Shown piece after piece: positions 43,676-53,060 of a DNA stretch of 64,000 nucleotides. Position 1 is the stretch's first letter. The number at the start of each line of letters is the position of its first letter. Location: NCBI GenBank assembly GCA_964507045.1, contig CAZDOO010000013.1, forward strand, positions 1 to 64,000, written 5' to 3'. This DNA is from UBA8199 sp964507045. Lineage in GTDB: Bacteria > Verrucomicrobiota > Verrucomicrobiia > Limisphaerales > UBA8199. The notes under the pieces are model-generated. The model searched no databases, was not told the origin of the DNA, and saw only the letters and a list, made by a program, of their open reading frames with translations. Made by a program: the position numbers and the translations under genes.

Positions 43676-46174
43676 ATGAGCGATCAGGAAGCCATGAACA
43701 ACTTTACGCCGCGAGCACAGCAGGTGCTGGCGCTGGCACGCAAGGAAGCGGACCGTTTTAATCACAACTTCGTTGGCACGGAGCACCTCTTGCTGGGGCT
43801 CATCAAGCTGGGCCAGGGCGTCGCGGTCAACGTCCTGCAGAAGCTCGGCCTTGATCTGGAGACCGTCCGCCTGGAAGTGGAGAAGCAGGTCGGCACCGGC
43901 CCCGACCAGAAGATGATGGGCAGCATTCCGTACACGCCCCGGGTCAAGAAAGTCCTGGCGCTGGCGCAGAAGGAGGCCAAGGCGCTTAATCACACTTACG
44001 TCGGCACCGAGCACATTTTGCTGGGGTTGCTGCGCGAAGGCGACGGCGTCGCCGCGCGCGTCCTCAAGAGCCTCGATGTGGATATCGAGCAGACACGCCA
44101 GGAAATCTTGAAGGAATTGGACCCTAATTTCGCGGCGCAGGAGGAATCCGGCCCCGAGGGGGCATCGGAAAAGCCGGCTCCCGAGAAGAAAGGCGAGACC
44201 AAGACCCCCGCGCTCAAGGCCTTCGGCCGGGACCTGACCGACATTGCCCGCAAGGGCGAGATGGACCCAGTCATCGGCCGCAAGAGCGAGATTGAGCGGG
44301 TCATCCAGATATTGTGCCGCCGCACCAAGAACAATCCCGTGCTCCTGGGCGAGGCCGGCGTCGGCAAGACGGCCATTGTCGAGGGTCTGGCGCAGGAAGT
44401 CGCCTCCGGCAACGTTCCGGAACTGCTCCGTGACCGGCGCGTCATCACCCTGGATCTGGCCTTGATGGTCGCCGGCACCAAGTATCGGGGCCAGTTCGAG
44501 GAACGCATCAAGGCCGTCATGGACGAAATCCGCCGCTCCAAGAATATCATTTTGTTCATTGACGAGTTGCACACAATTGTCGGAGCCGGCTCCGCCGAGG
44601 GCACCATGGATGCGTCCAATATCATTAAGCCGGCGCTGAGCCGCGGCGAGCTGCAGTGCATCGGCGCCACCACCCTCAACGAGTATCGCAAGTACATCGA
44701 GAAGGACGCGGCACTGGAGCGCCGCTTCCAGGCCGTCAAGGTCGAAGCTCCTTCGGTGGAGGAGGCCATTTTGATCCTCAAGGGCCTCCGCCCCAAGTAC
44801 GAGGAGCACCACAAGGCGGAGTTCAGCGACAAAGCCATTGAAGCTTCTGTCAAGCTCTCGGATCGCTACATCACCGACCGCTATCTGCCGGACAAAGCCA
44901 TTGACGTGATGGACGAAGCCGGCTCGCGCGCCCGCATCGGCACCATGACCCGGCCGCCCGAGGTCAAAGGACTGGAGGCCGAGATTGAAACGATCAAGGC
45001 CAGCAAGGAACTGGCGATAAAGAATCAGGACTTCGAGGGGGCGGCTTCCATGCGTGACAAGGAGAAGCAAGCCAAGGAAAAGCTGGAATCGGTTTTGAAG
45101 GCGTGGCGCACCGCGCGCGAAGAAAAGCGCGTTAGGGTGGACGAGGATGACATCCTGCATATTGTTTCCAAATGGACCGGCATTCCGCTCCAGCGGATGG
45201 AGCAAGGTGAAATGCAGCGCTTGTTGCAGGTTGAAACCGAGATGAGCAAGGTCGTTATCGGCCAGCGGGAAGCGGTTTCATCGCTTTGTCGGGCCCTGCG
45301 CCGCTCGCGCGCGGACCTTAAAGATCCGCGCCGCCCCATCGGCACCTTTGCACTATTCGGCCCCACGGGTGTCGGCAAGACGTTGCTCGCCAAGACCCTC
45401 GCGGAACAGTTGTTTGGCGACTCCAAGGCGCTGATCCAGCTCGACATGAGCGAGTACATGGAGAAGTTCAACGTCTCCCGGCTGATCGGATCGCCGCCCG
45501 GATACGTCGGCTACGAGGAAGGCGGCCAACTTACCGAACAGGTGCGTCGCAAGCCCTACTCGGTGGTGCTGTTCGACGAGATTGAAAAGGCGCATCCGGA
45601 TGTGTGGAACATGCTGTTGCAGATTCTGGAGGATGGCAAGCTGACCGACAACGTCGGCCGGGTCGTCAATTTCCGGAACACAATCATCCTGATGACGTCG
45701 AATGTGGGCTCCGACACGATTCGAAAGCAATCCACGCTTGGCTTCTCGCCGATAACCGACGAAAACAGCTACGAGCAGATGCGCGAGAAGATCCTGGATG
45801 AGGCCAAGAAGACCTTCCGGCCTGAGTTCCTGAACCGGCTGGACGACATCATCGTCTTCCGCGCGCTGACGAAACCGGATTTGGTTCAAATTCTTGACTT
45901 GGAAATCACGAAGGTGATGCAGCGGCTTAAGAGCAAGAACATCGTGCTGCAGCTTAATGACAAGGCCAAGGATTTCCTGGTGATCAAAGGCTACGACCCC
46001 GTCTATGGCGCGCGCCCCATGCGCCGCGCTGTCGAGCGCTCCCTGGAAGATCCCCTGGCCGAAGAAATCCTACGCGGCGTGTTCCACGAAGGCGATCCGA
46101 TACTCGTAACGGTGGAAGAAGACCACCTGGCCTTTTCCCAAAGAGCTGCCGCCGCAGGCGCGCTCTCGAGCTGA
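43676..46174 (+). CDS. clpC: ATP-dependent Clp protease ATP-binding subunit ClpC
   Basis: This 832-aa AAA+ unfoldase feeds ClpP. It has two N-terminal Clp_N repeats (about 8-150), a first ATPase with GEAGVGKT (225-232), and a middle domain with a UVR motif (NQDFEGAASMRDKEKQAKEKL). That motif distinguishes ClpC from ClpB and ClpA. A second ATPase with GPTGVGKT (about 562-569) and a C-terminal D2-small domain follow. The ATG at 43676 is used; MNNFTPRAQ at 43694 is the alternative. It sits after mcsB, as in the Firmicutes operon, and probably degrades arginine-phosphorylated proteins. The 200 bp after it hold nothing recognised. Confidence 0.96.
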   Translation: MSDQEAMNNFTPRAQQVLALARKEADRFNHNFVGTEHLLLGLIKLGQGVAVNVLQKLGLDLETVRLEVEKQVGTGPDQKMMGSIPYTPRVKKVLALAQKEAKALNHTYVGTEHILLGLLREGDGVAARVLKSLDVDIEQTRQEILKELDPNFAAQEESGPEGASEKPAPEKKGETKTPALKAFGRDLTDIARKGEMDPVIGRKSEIERVIQILCRRTKNNPVLLGEAGVGKTAIVEGLAQEVASGNVPELLRDRRVITLDLALMVAGTKYRGQFEERIKAVMDEIRRSKNIILFIDELHTIVGAGSAEGTMDASNIIKPALSRGELQCIGATTLNEYRKYIEKDAALERRFQAVKVEAPSVEEAILILKGLRPKYEEHHKAEFSDKAIEASVKLSDRYITDRYLPDKAIDVMDEAGSRARIGTMTRPPEVKGLEAEIETIKASKELAIKNQDFEGAASMRDKEKQAKEKLESVLKAWRTAREEKRVRVDEDDILHIVSKWTGIPLQRMEQGEMQRLLQVETEMSKVVIGQREAVSSLCRALRRSRADLKDPRRPIGTFALFGPTGVGKTLLAKTLAEQLFGDSKALIQLDMSEYMEKFNVSRLIGSPPGYVGYEEGGQLTEQVRRKPYSVVLFDEIEKAHPDVWNMLLQILEDGKLTDNVGRVVNFRNTIILMTSNVGSDTIRKQSTLGFSPITDENSYEQMREKILDEAKKTFRPEFLNRLDDIIVFRALTKPDLVQILDLEITKVMQRLKSKNIVLQLNDKAKDFLVIKGYDPVYGARPMRRAVERSLEDPLAEEILRGVFHEGDPILVTVEEDHLAFSQRAAAAGALSS

Positions 46175-46374
46175 TGCTTTCCCGCTTTCGCTTGCAGCGC
46201 CACCCTTCGCGCCACGGTCGCTTGTCGGAGTGCGCTCGCAAGCCGGGGAGGGCACCAGAGCGCCCCGATCTCACACAGGCTGGCGTTAGCCTGCTTGTTG
46301 CCATACGCTGCGGCGTCGGCTCGCCGCGAAATGAGATCCCGTTGCGCCTGGGCATGCCGGCAGCAACCTAGATT

Positions 46375-46587
46375 ATGACTAACGAGGAAACGGCGATTAT
46401 GAACTTTCTCAAGTGCAATCCCAACACCTGCGTGGCGCGGAGGGAAATCGCCCGCAAAGCGCTCAACCGAAGGGTTTTTGAAGAAGACCCGCACTGGGTA
46501 GATGCGCCGCTGGCCTCCCTGACCTACCAGCACCTGGTCGAGCAAGACGCTGACGGCCATTACCGGATCCGGAAGTTCGAAGGGTAG
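46375..46587 (+). CDS. Small winged-helix-like conserved hypothetical protein
   Basis: This 70-aa protein (TAIMNFLKCNPNTCVARREIARKALN, then WVDAPLASLTYQHLVEQDADGHYRIRK) has the helix-turn-helix and wing spacing of a minimal winged helix. The predicted recognition helix lies around 22-31. Function is unknown. It starts 20 nt before the methyltransferase gene and probably shares its transcript. The clean ATG and protein-like composition support it as real. Confidence 0.7.
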   Translation: MTNEETAIMNFLKCNPNTCVARREIARKALNRRVFEEDPHWVDAPLASLTYQHLVEQDADGHYRIRKFEG

Positions 46588-46606
46588 TTTTCCCCCGTTC
46601 CTGGAT

Positions 46607-47779
46607 GTGAGTGTGGTTTTAGGCGACAAGTTGACCTTGACGATCAGTGACATTGCCTTTGGAGGTGAAGGCGTGGCACGGGTGGACGACTTTGTGGTGT
46701 TTGTCCCATTCGTGGCGGAGGGCGAGGTGGTGGAAGCGGAAGTGACAGAATTGAAGAAGCGGTTTGCCCGGGCCAGGCTTCTGCGCGTCGTCGCCCCCTC
46801 CCCTGAGCGGGTCGAAGCCTCTTGCCGGTACTTCGGCGACTGCGGCGGCTGCCAGTACCAGCACCTGGCTTATCCCGCCCAGCTTCGGCTGAAACACAAG
46901 CAGATTGGGGATTTGTTTGAGCGTATTGGCCACTTTGACCCCAAGCTTGTCGCGCCGGTCATCCCCTGCCCCCAACCTTATGGCTACCGCAATCGCATAA
47001 TGATTCGAAGCCAGTGGGACAAGTTTAAACAGGGCCTGAACATCGGCTTCATCCGGGCCGACAACCGGCTGGTAGTGGACTTAGAGGAATGCAAGATTGC
47101 CGAGCCGGAGCTTAACGACCAGATCCGGCAAGTCCGGGCGCATCCGCCGCCCAAGGGCGGAATCAAGATTGTGCTGCGTAAACCGCCGGAGGGCTGGAAC
47201 GTGCCTCCGGATTCCTTCTTCCAGAACAATTTCTTCCTGCTGCCCAAACTCGTCGAAGTCGTGCGCGACCAGTTGCAGCGGTGCGGAACCAGGCATTTGG
47301 TGGACGTGTATTGCGGTGTCGGGTTCTTCAGCATTGAACTGGGCCATCTGGTGGAGTCCTTTGTCGGTGTGGAGTTGGACCGTCTGGCAATCCAGGCGGC
47401 GCGGCGGAATGCCGTGGCCCGCGGCCGCGCCAATGGCGAGTTCATCGCCGGAACCGCCGAAGAGTTGTTGCCGGCGATGTTGTCGCGGTTCACCGCCCGG
47501 GCGACGACGGTCCTCCTTGACCCTCCCCGCAAGGGCTGCCAGCCGGAGACACTCCAGATGCTGCGCCGGTCGCAACCGGCGCAGATCATTTATGTCTCTT
47601 GCCATCCCGCGACCATGGCGCGGGACTTGAACGTTTTATGCGCCGAAGATGTCTTTGAATTAGCGCAAGTCGTTCCGTTGGACATGTTTCCGAACACCCA
47701 GCATGTGGAATGCGTGGCAGACATACGCTGCAGGTCGGCGGGGGGGCCGAAACTAAGCTTGCCAACATCGCAACCATAG
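46607..47779 (+). CDS. Class I SAM-dependent RNA uracil-5-methyltransferase (RlmD/TrmA family)
   Basis: This 390-aa enzyme has an N-terminal TRAM domain (about 1-60), an iron-sulfur cluster motif CRYFGDCGGC plus a later Cys (EECKI), SAM-binding VDVYCGVGFFSIEL, and the catalytic LDPPRKGC with the C-terminal IIYVSCHPATMARDL. It transfers a methyl group to uracil C5 of rRNA or tRNA; the cluster favours the RlmC/RlmD type. The GTG at 46607 is used as start. It follows the small winged-helix gene. Confidence 0.92.
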   Translation: MSVVLGDKLTLTISDIAFGGEGVARVDDFVVFVPFVAEGEVVEAEVTELKKRFARARLLRVVAPSPERVEASCRYFGDCGGCQYQHLAYPAQLRLKHKQIGDLFERIGHFDPKLVAPVIPCPQPYGYRNRIMIRSQWDKFKQGLNIGFIRADNRLVVDLEECKIAEPELNDQIRQVRAHPPPKGGIKIVLRKPPEGWNVPPDSFFQNNFFLLPKLVEVVRDQLQRCGTRHLVDVYCGVGFFSIELGHLVESFVGVELDRLAIQAARRNAVARGRANGEFIAGTAEELLPAMLSRFTARATTVLLDPPRKGCQPETLQMLRRSQPAQIIYVSCHPATMARDLNVLCAEDVFELAQVVPLDMFPNTQHVECVADIRCRSAGGPKLSLPTSQP

Positions 47780-47799
47780 ATTCAACTTTGACCCGCCGC

Positions 47800-50730
47800 A
47801 TGACAATGGAACATGAAGTCGGTCCGGAGAAGAGGTTCGTATCGGTATTGCTGCCCTGGCTGGTAGCGGCGGGTGCGTTGGCCGTCTACCTCGTCACCCT
47901 CAATCGCTGGGTGTCGCTGAGCAGTCTCCAACAGGTCGCCCGGGTTGCCGGCTGGACCTGGCAGCCGGAGGTGTATGGCCCCGTGTTTTGGGTGGCGACT
48001 TACCCGTTCCGCTGGCTGCCGCCCCAGGCGATTCCACTCGCGCTCAATCTTTTCGCAGCGGTTTGCGCGGTTCTCTCCCTGGCGCTGCTGGCCCGCTCGG
48101 TGGCATTGCTGCCGCACGATCGCACCCACGAGCAGCGCCAGCGGCAAAGCGGCAAGACTGCTTACCTTTCCATCCCCACGGCCTGGCTGCCGCCGGTGCT
48201 GGCAGCGCTCGTCTGCGGCCTGCAACTGACTTTCTGGGAACACGCCACCGCCATCTCCTCGCCGCCGCCGCCCTGGGGCTCCGGCTGCGAAGTGCTCGAC
48301 CTGCTGCTGTTCGCCTATGTCATTCGTTGCCTGCTGGAGTTCCGCCGGGAAGAGCGCGATTCCTGGTTGCTGCGCGCGGCCCTCGTTTTCGGGGCGGCGC
48401 TGCCAGGAAACTGGGCCATGATTGGTTTTCTGCCGGCCTTTCTGATAGCGCTGGTCTGGCTGAAAGGCCTTGGTTTCTTCAACCTGCGTTTCCTCGGACG
48501 CATGTCCCTGTGCGGCCTGGCCGGCCTGTCGCTCTACCTGCTGCTTCCGCTGCTGCAAGGTGTCGGCGACACGGCCTCGCTTGCATTCTGGCCCGCCCTC
48601 AAGGCGAACCTGAACTCGCAAAAGAGCATCGTCATGCTGTTTTACAAGTTCGGCAGGCAAGAGGTGGCCCTGCTGGCGCTGACTTCGCTGCTGCCGATCT
48701 TCATCATTTCCATTCGTTGGGCTTCCTACTTCGGCGACACCAGCAGACTCGGGATCGCGTTAGCCACTTTCATGTTTCATGTGGTGCACGCTCTTTTCCT
48801 TGTCGCCTGCATCTGGGTGGCGCTGGACCCGCCGTTTAGTCCTCGCAACAAGGGCTTCGGGTCTCCTTTTCTTACCTTCTATTATCTCGGCGCTCTGAGC
48901 GTGGGGTATTGCGCCGGCTACTTTCTGCTCGTATTCAGCAAGGACCCCAACCAGGCCCGCCGCTCACCGCCGCAGCTGCGTTTGGTCAACACCGCGGTTA
49001 CGGGCGCCGTCTGGCTGCTGTTGCTGCTGGCGCCATTGGCTTTGGTTTACAGGAACCTGCCCCAGATTCGCACGACCAATGGCCCCGCGCTCCAGCGCTA
49101 TGCTGCTTTGCAGGCTGAATCCCTTCCGCCCCAGCGGGCCGTTCTGCTATCCGACGACCCGCGGCGAGCCTACCTGCTGCAGTCCTATGCCGCGAAGATC
49201 GGTCGGGGCAAGGACGACTTGTTCCTCGATACGGGCGCGCTTTCCTGGCCCGATTATCACCGGTTTCTGAACAGAAAGCATCCTCGACTTTGGGAAAGCA
49301 ATCCTGCCAAGGAAATCGTGCAACGCGCCGAGCCGCTCTTGTTGATCCAGCTGGTTTCCCGTCTGGCGCAGACGAACCAGGTTTACTATCTGCATCCCAG
49401 CTTCGGCTATTACTTTGAGTTCTTCCAACTTGAACCCCATGGTTTGGTTTACAAGCTTGAACCGTATTCAACCAATCACCTGTTTGCGCCGCCGCCGAGC
49501 CCAAGACTGATTGCCGAGAATGAAGCCTTTTGGGCCAAGGCGAACACCTCGGCGCTTCGCCCGCTGCTGGCCGCCATTGCGCCGCCGAGCTCCGGCAAGG
49601 AACCCGGCCTGATAGATAGACTGGTGGAGAAGACTCATCTGGTGCGCGAGCCCAACCATGACGCCACCACGGTCGCCGCCTTCTACTCGCGGGCGCTGAA
49701 CTATTGGGGGGTCGAGGCGCAGAAGGCCAGCCACCTGACGAACGCCTCCGCGCATTTCGAGCGCGCCCTCGAATTGAATCCTGACAATATCGTGGCGCAG
49801 GTCAACCTCGAGTGTAACCGGAACTTGCAGGCGGGGCGCAAGACTTCCGTCCAGGTCTCCAAGTCCATTGAAGATGAGTTCGGCAAGTATCGCAATTGGG
49901 ACCAGGTTATTGGCGAGAATGGTCCCTTCGACGAGCCGAATTTCTGCTACGAACAAGGCCGCGTATTTGTGCGCAACACCCAATACCGCCAGGCGGCGGC
50001 TCAGTTCGATCGCGTCAAGGTGCTGGCCCCGGAGAATCTCGCCGCCCGCATCTGGCTCGGCCAGTTGTACGTGGTCAGCCAGATGCCGGCCGAGGCGCTG
50101 CGCATCGTCAACGATCTCCGCGCGCAACCCGAGCTGCTCGCGGCGGCCGGCACCAACCGGAATGAACTGCTCTTTGTCGAAGCCTCTGCCCGCCTGGCGC
50201 AAAACGATCTTTCCGGCGCAGAGACCGCCGTGCGTGCCGCGGTGCGGCAACACCCGCGCGACGCGGATCTGCTGGCCACGGCCACCCAGGTTTTTCTCAA
50301 GTACGGGCACTACTCCAATGCGCTCAGCACCATTGAGCAGGAGCTGGTCATTGCCCCCACCAACCTGAATGCGCTCGTCAACCAGGGCTTTGCCTGCATT
50401 CAAATCGGCGCGTTTGAGAAGGCTATTCCCCCGCTCACCCGCGTGCTGGACCTGGACACCAACAACTATTCCGCGTTGCTCAACCTGGCTATCGCCTGCC
50501 TGCGCGCCAACCGGCTGGAGGATTCCCAGCGCCATTACGAGGTCCTGCAGAAGGCTTTCCCGACCGCGTCGCAGATTGCCTACGGCCTGGGTGAAATTGC
50601 CTGGCGGAAGAAAGATACCAACGCCGCCGTCCGGAACTACCAGCTCTACCTGGCCAACGCTCAGACCAACACCGTGGAAGCCAAGACGGTCTTTGCGCGC
50701 CTCAAGGAACTGAAGTCCGGCGTGCGTTGA
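47800..50730 (+). CDS. DUF2723-family membrane protein with C-terminal TPR repeats
   Basis: This protein is about 976 aa. The first part of roughly 440 aa has ten or more membrane segments and the DUF2723 signature (LNRWVSLSSLQQVARVAG-WTWQPEVYGPVFWV, AISSPPPPWGSGCEVLDLLLFAYVIRCLL), like glycosyltransferases of the GT-C type using lipid-linked sugars. A middle soluble region is followed by TPR repeats (about 640-970), for example SAHFERALELNPDNIVAQVN and FEKAIPPLTRVLDLDTNNYSALLNLAIA. It is probably in the envelope and involved in glycosylation. The GT4 gene starts 10 nt after it. Confidence 0.82.
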   Translation: MTMEHEVGPEKRFVSVLLPWLVAAGALAVYLVTLNRWVSLSSLQQVARVAGWTWQPEVYGPVFWVATYPFRWLPPQAIPLALNLFAAVCAVLSLALLARSVALLPHDRTHEQRQRQSGKTAYLSIPTAWLPPVLAALVCGLQLTFWEHATAISSPPPPWGSGCEVLDLLLFAYVIRCLLEFRREERDSWLLRAALVFGAALPGNWAMIGFLPAFLIALVWLKGLGFFNLRFLGRMSLCGLAGLSLYLLLPLLQGVGDTASLAFWPALKANLNSQKSIVMLFYKFGRQEVALLALTSLLPIFIISIRWASYFGDTSRLGIALATFMFHVVHALFLVACIWVALDPPFSPRNKGFGSPFLTFYYLGALSVGYCAGYFLLVFSKDPNQARRSPPQLRLVNTAVTGAVWLLLLLAPLALVYRNLPQIRTTNGPALQRYAALQAESLPPQRAVLLSDDPRRAYLLQSYAAKIGRGKDDLFLDTGALSWPDYHRFLNRKHPRLWESNPAKEIVQRAEPLLLIQLVSRLAQTNQVYYLHPSFGYYFEFFQLEPHGLVYKLEPYSTNHLFAPPPSPRLIAENEAFWAKANTSALRPLLAAIAPPSSGKEPGLIDRLVEKTHLVREPNHDATTVAAFYSRALNYWGVEAQKASHLTNASAHFERALELNPDNIVAQVNLECNRNLQAGRKTSVQVSKSIEDEFGKYRNWDQVIGENGPFDEPNFCYEQGRVFVRNTQYRQAAAQFDRVKVLAPENLAARIWLGQLYVVSQMPAEALRIVNDLRAQPELLAAAGTNRNELLFVEASARLAQNDLSGAETAVRAAVRQHPRDADLLATATQVFLKYGHYSNALSTIEQELVIAPTNLNALVNQGFACIQIGAFEKAIPPLTRVLDLDTNNYSALLNLAIACLRANRLEDSQRHYEVLQKAFPTASQIAYGLGEIAWRKKDTNAAVRNYQLYLANAQTNTVEAKTVFARLKELKSGVR

Positions 50731-50739
50731 CCGCACCGG

Positions 50740-51900
50740 ATGCGGGTCCTACACGTCATCACGCGTTTGATCGTAGGGGGCGCCCAGGAAAACACGCTCG
50801 ACTCCGTGCTGGGCCTGCGCGGGAAGCCGGGGGTGGAGGTCCGTTTGGTTACCGGGCCGTCGCTGGGACCTGAAGGGTCACTGGCGGTTGCGCCGGCGAA
50901 CCGCTCCCTCCCGCTGACCATTGTGCCGCAATTGGTTCGTCCGCTTCACCCCTGGAAAGACTGCCTGGCCTGGCGGGAACTCGTGAGGTTGTTTCGCGCC
51001 TGTGAGCCGCACATTGTTCACACCCACAGCAGCAAAGCCGGCGTTTTGGGCCGGCTGGCCGCCGCTCGCGCCGGTGTCCCGATCATCGTGCATACGATCC
51101 ACGGGCCGTCCTTTGGCTCCTTTCAGGGCGCATTGGCCAACTCGCTCTTTCGGGCCGCGGAACGTTATGCCGCCCGCAGCACCACCCACTTCGTCGTCGT
51201 CGCCGAGGCCATGAAGCAGCAATACCTGGCCGCCGGCATCGGGCGCCCCGATCAGTACACAACCATCCTCAGCGGCTTCACGCTCGAACCTTTTCTCGCC
51301 GCCACCAATGACCTGGGGCTCCGCGCCCGACTCGGCCTGTCCCCGGACGATATCGTCATCGGCATGATCGCACGTCTCTTCAAGCTCAAGGGGCACGACG
51401 ACCTGCTGGCCGTCGCCCCGGAGCTGGTGCGCCGTTGCCCGCGAGTTAAGTTCCTGCTGGTTGGGGACGGCGCCTGGCGCGGGCGCTTCGAGCGGCAGGT
51501 GCGCGCGCTTGGGCTCGAGCGGCATGTGGTTTTCACCGGCCTGGTGCCTCCGCAGGGCGTATCGCCGTTGGTGGGCATCATGGACCTGCTGGTGCACTTA
51601 TCCCGGCGGGAAGGCTTGCCCCGTGCCCTGCCCCAGGCGCTGGCCGGCGCGCGGCCGGTGGTGGCTTACGATTGCGACGGTGCCCGGGAGGTTTGCCTGG
51701 AAAACGAGACCGGCTTTCTGCTGCCGCCGGGAGACTTGCCCGGCCTGCGCGAACGCCTGGTGCGGCTGGCGCAAGATCCCGCGCTGCGCCAGCGCCTCGG
51801 CCGGCGCGGCCAGCAGTTCGTGCGGGACCGCTTTGGGGTGGAGCGCATGGTGGACGAGCTGTATCAGCTCTACCGGCGGCTGGGAGACCGCTGGCTGTGA
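50740..51900 (+). CDS. Glycosyltransferase family 4 protein
   Basis: This 386-aa enzyme has the GT-B fold: N-terminal MRVLHVITRLIVGGAQENT, HIVHTHSSKAGVLGRLAA, and C-terminal VIGMIARLFKLKGHDDLL, FLLVGDGAWR and HLSRREGLPRALPQALAGARPVVAYDCDGAREVCLENETGFL, with the donor-binding Glu in the E-x7-E region. It uses a nucleotide-sugar donor, and the acceptor is unknown. Its stop overlaps the next gene's start by 4 bp (GTGA), so both probably belong to one surface-polysaccharide pathway. Confidence 0.9.
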   Translation: MRVLHVITRLIVGGAQENTLDSVLGLRGKPGVEVRLVTGPSLGPEGSLAVAPANRSLPLTIVPQLVRPLHPWKDCLAWRELVRLFRACEPHIVHTHSSKAGVLGRLAAARAGVPIIVHTIHGPSFGSFQGALANSLFRAAERYAARSTTHFVVVAEAMKQQYLAAGIGRPDQYTTILSGFTLEPFLAATNDLGLRARLGLSPDDIVIGMIARLFKLKGHDDLLAVAPELVRRCPRVKFLLVGDGAWRGRFERQVRALGLERHVVFTGLVPPQGVSPLVGIMDLLVHLSRREGLPRALPQALAGARPVVAYDCDGAREVCLENETGFLLPPGDLPGLRERLVRLAQDPALRQRLGRRGQQFVRDRFGVERMVDELYQLYRRLGDRWL

Positions 51901-52946
51901 GCTTTCCTTTTGACGCCTATCTCCTGGCCGCCGCCAGCGCCTGCGTCACGGCGCTGGCCGTCACTCCGCTCTGGCGCAAGTGGTGCCTGCGCACCGGCCT
52001 GGTGGATGACCCCGGCCACCGCAAGATACACGATCAGCCCATCCCCCTGGCCGGCGGCCTGGCCGTGATGACCGGCCTGCTCGTGCCAACGCTGCTGGCT
52101 TGTCTCGCGCTATGGTGGCACCAGACCAACGGCAACGCCGTGGCGATTCCCGGTCATTCGCTTCCGCCCGCGCCGGGCGCGGGAAGCACGGCTTTGCTGG
52201 ATCCGGGCTCCACCTTCCTGCTTCAGTATGGCTTGGGCCGGCGCGCGATGGAATTGGGAGGCATTTTCCTCGGCGCTTTCGGAATCCTCCTGGTCGGCTG
52301 GCTGGACGACAAACACGAGTTGCGCCCGCGCGCCAAGTTTGCCGGCCAACTGATCGTGGCCGCGCTGGTCGCCGCGAGCGGGGTGCGCGTTACTCTTTTC
52401 GTCCCGAACGTTCTTTTCAGCTACGCCGTCACCATCCTGTGGATTATCACCGTGGTGAACGCGTTTAACTTCATGGATAACATGAACGGGCTTTGTGCCG
52501 GGGTTGGGGCCATCGGCGCCTGGCACTTCGCGCTAATCGCGACCGCGGACAACCAATACCTGGTAGGGCTGATGGCCTTTCTGATGTTTGGATCCCTGCT
52601 GGGCTTTCTGCCCTACAACTTTCCCCGAGCCCAGGCCTTTCTCGGTGACGCCGGCAGTCACCTGGTCGGTTACTTGCTGGCGGTGCTGGCCATCCTCCCT
52701 CACTTCCATACACAGCGGCACCCGCGGCCCTGGGCCGTCGTGATCCCCCTGTTAATCCTGGCTATCCCCCTGGCCGACCTGGTCTGGGTGGTCCTGCTGC
52801 GCTGGCGCATCGGCCAGCCATTTTACCAGGGCGACACGAACCACCTGTCGCATCGCCTAGTCCGCCGGGGTCTGAGCCGGACACAGGCGGTGCTGGTGAT
52901 CTGGGGCGCGGCGGCAGCTTTGGGTTTGCTGACTTGCCTCCGCTGA
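51897..52946 (+). CDS. Undecaprenyl-phosphate sugar-1-phosphate transferase (WecA/MraY family)
   Basis: This integral membrane protein of about 349 aa starts the lipid-linked sugar by moving a sugar-1-phosphate from a UDP-sugar to undecaprenyl phosphate. Visible are KIHDQPIPLAGGLAV, DDKHELRPRAKF, NAFNFMDNMNGL, FLGDAGS and the C-terminal TNHLSHRLVRRGLS (HxxHRL). The WecA branch is favoured over MraY because of the final motif. The GTG start at 51897 overlaps the stop of the GT4 gene. Confidence 0.92.
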   Translation: MSFPFDAYLLAAASACVTALAVTPLWRKWCLRTGLVDDPGHRKIHDQPIPLAGGLAVMTGLLVPTLLACLALWWHQTNGNAVAIPGHSLPPAPGAGSTALLDPGSTFLLQYGLGRRAMELGGIFLGAFGILLVGWLDDKHELRPRAKFAGQLIVAALVAASGVRVTLFVPNVLFSYAVTILWIITVVNAFNFMDNMNGLCAGVGAIGAWHFALIATADNQYLVGLMAFLMFGSLLGFLPYNFPRAQAFLGDAGSHLVGYLLAVLAILPHFHTQRHPRPWAVVIPLLILAIPLADLVWVVLLRWRIGQPFYQGDTNHLSHRLVRRGLSRTQAVLVIWGAAAALGLLTCLR

Positions 52947-53060
52947 AACGGGTGTCGTTTGCTGGAGCCGCGCCAAGGTTGGGCCTGGCCCCGCAGAACA
53001 TCGAGCGTGCCGACGGATAGACTCGCTGGTGTTGCGCTCGTATTCCGCTCGTACTTCCGC

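Noticed and set aside
43508..45205. 565-codon minus-strand frame over clpC
   Set aside because: ClpC is unambiguous; the antisense translation repeats LFLGLLLL/GADALQL-like patterns without domain signs.
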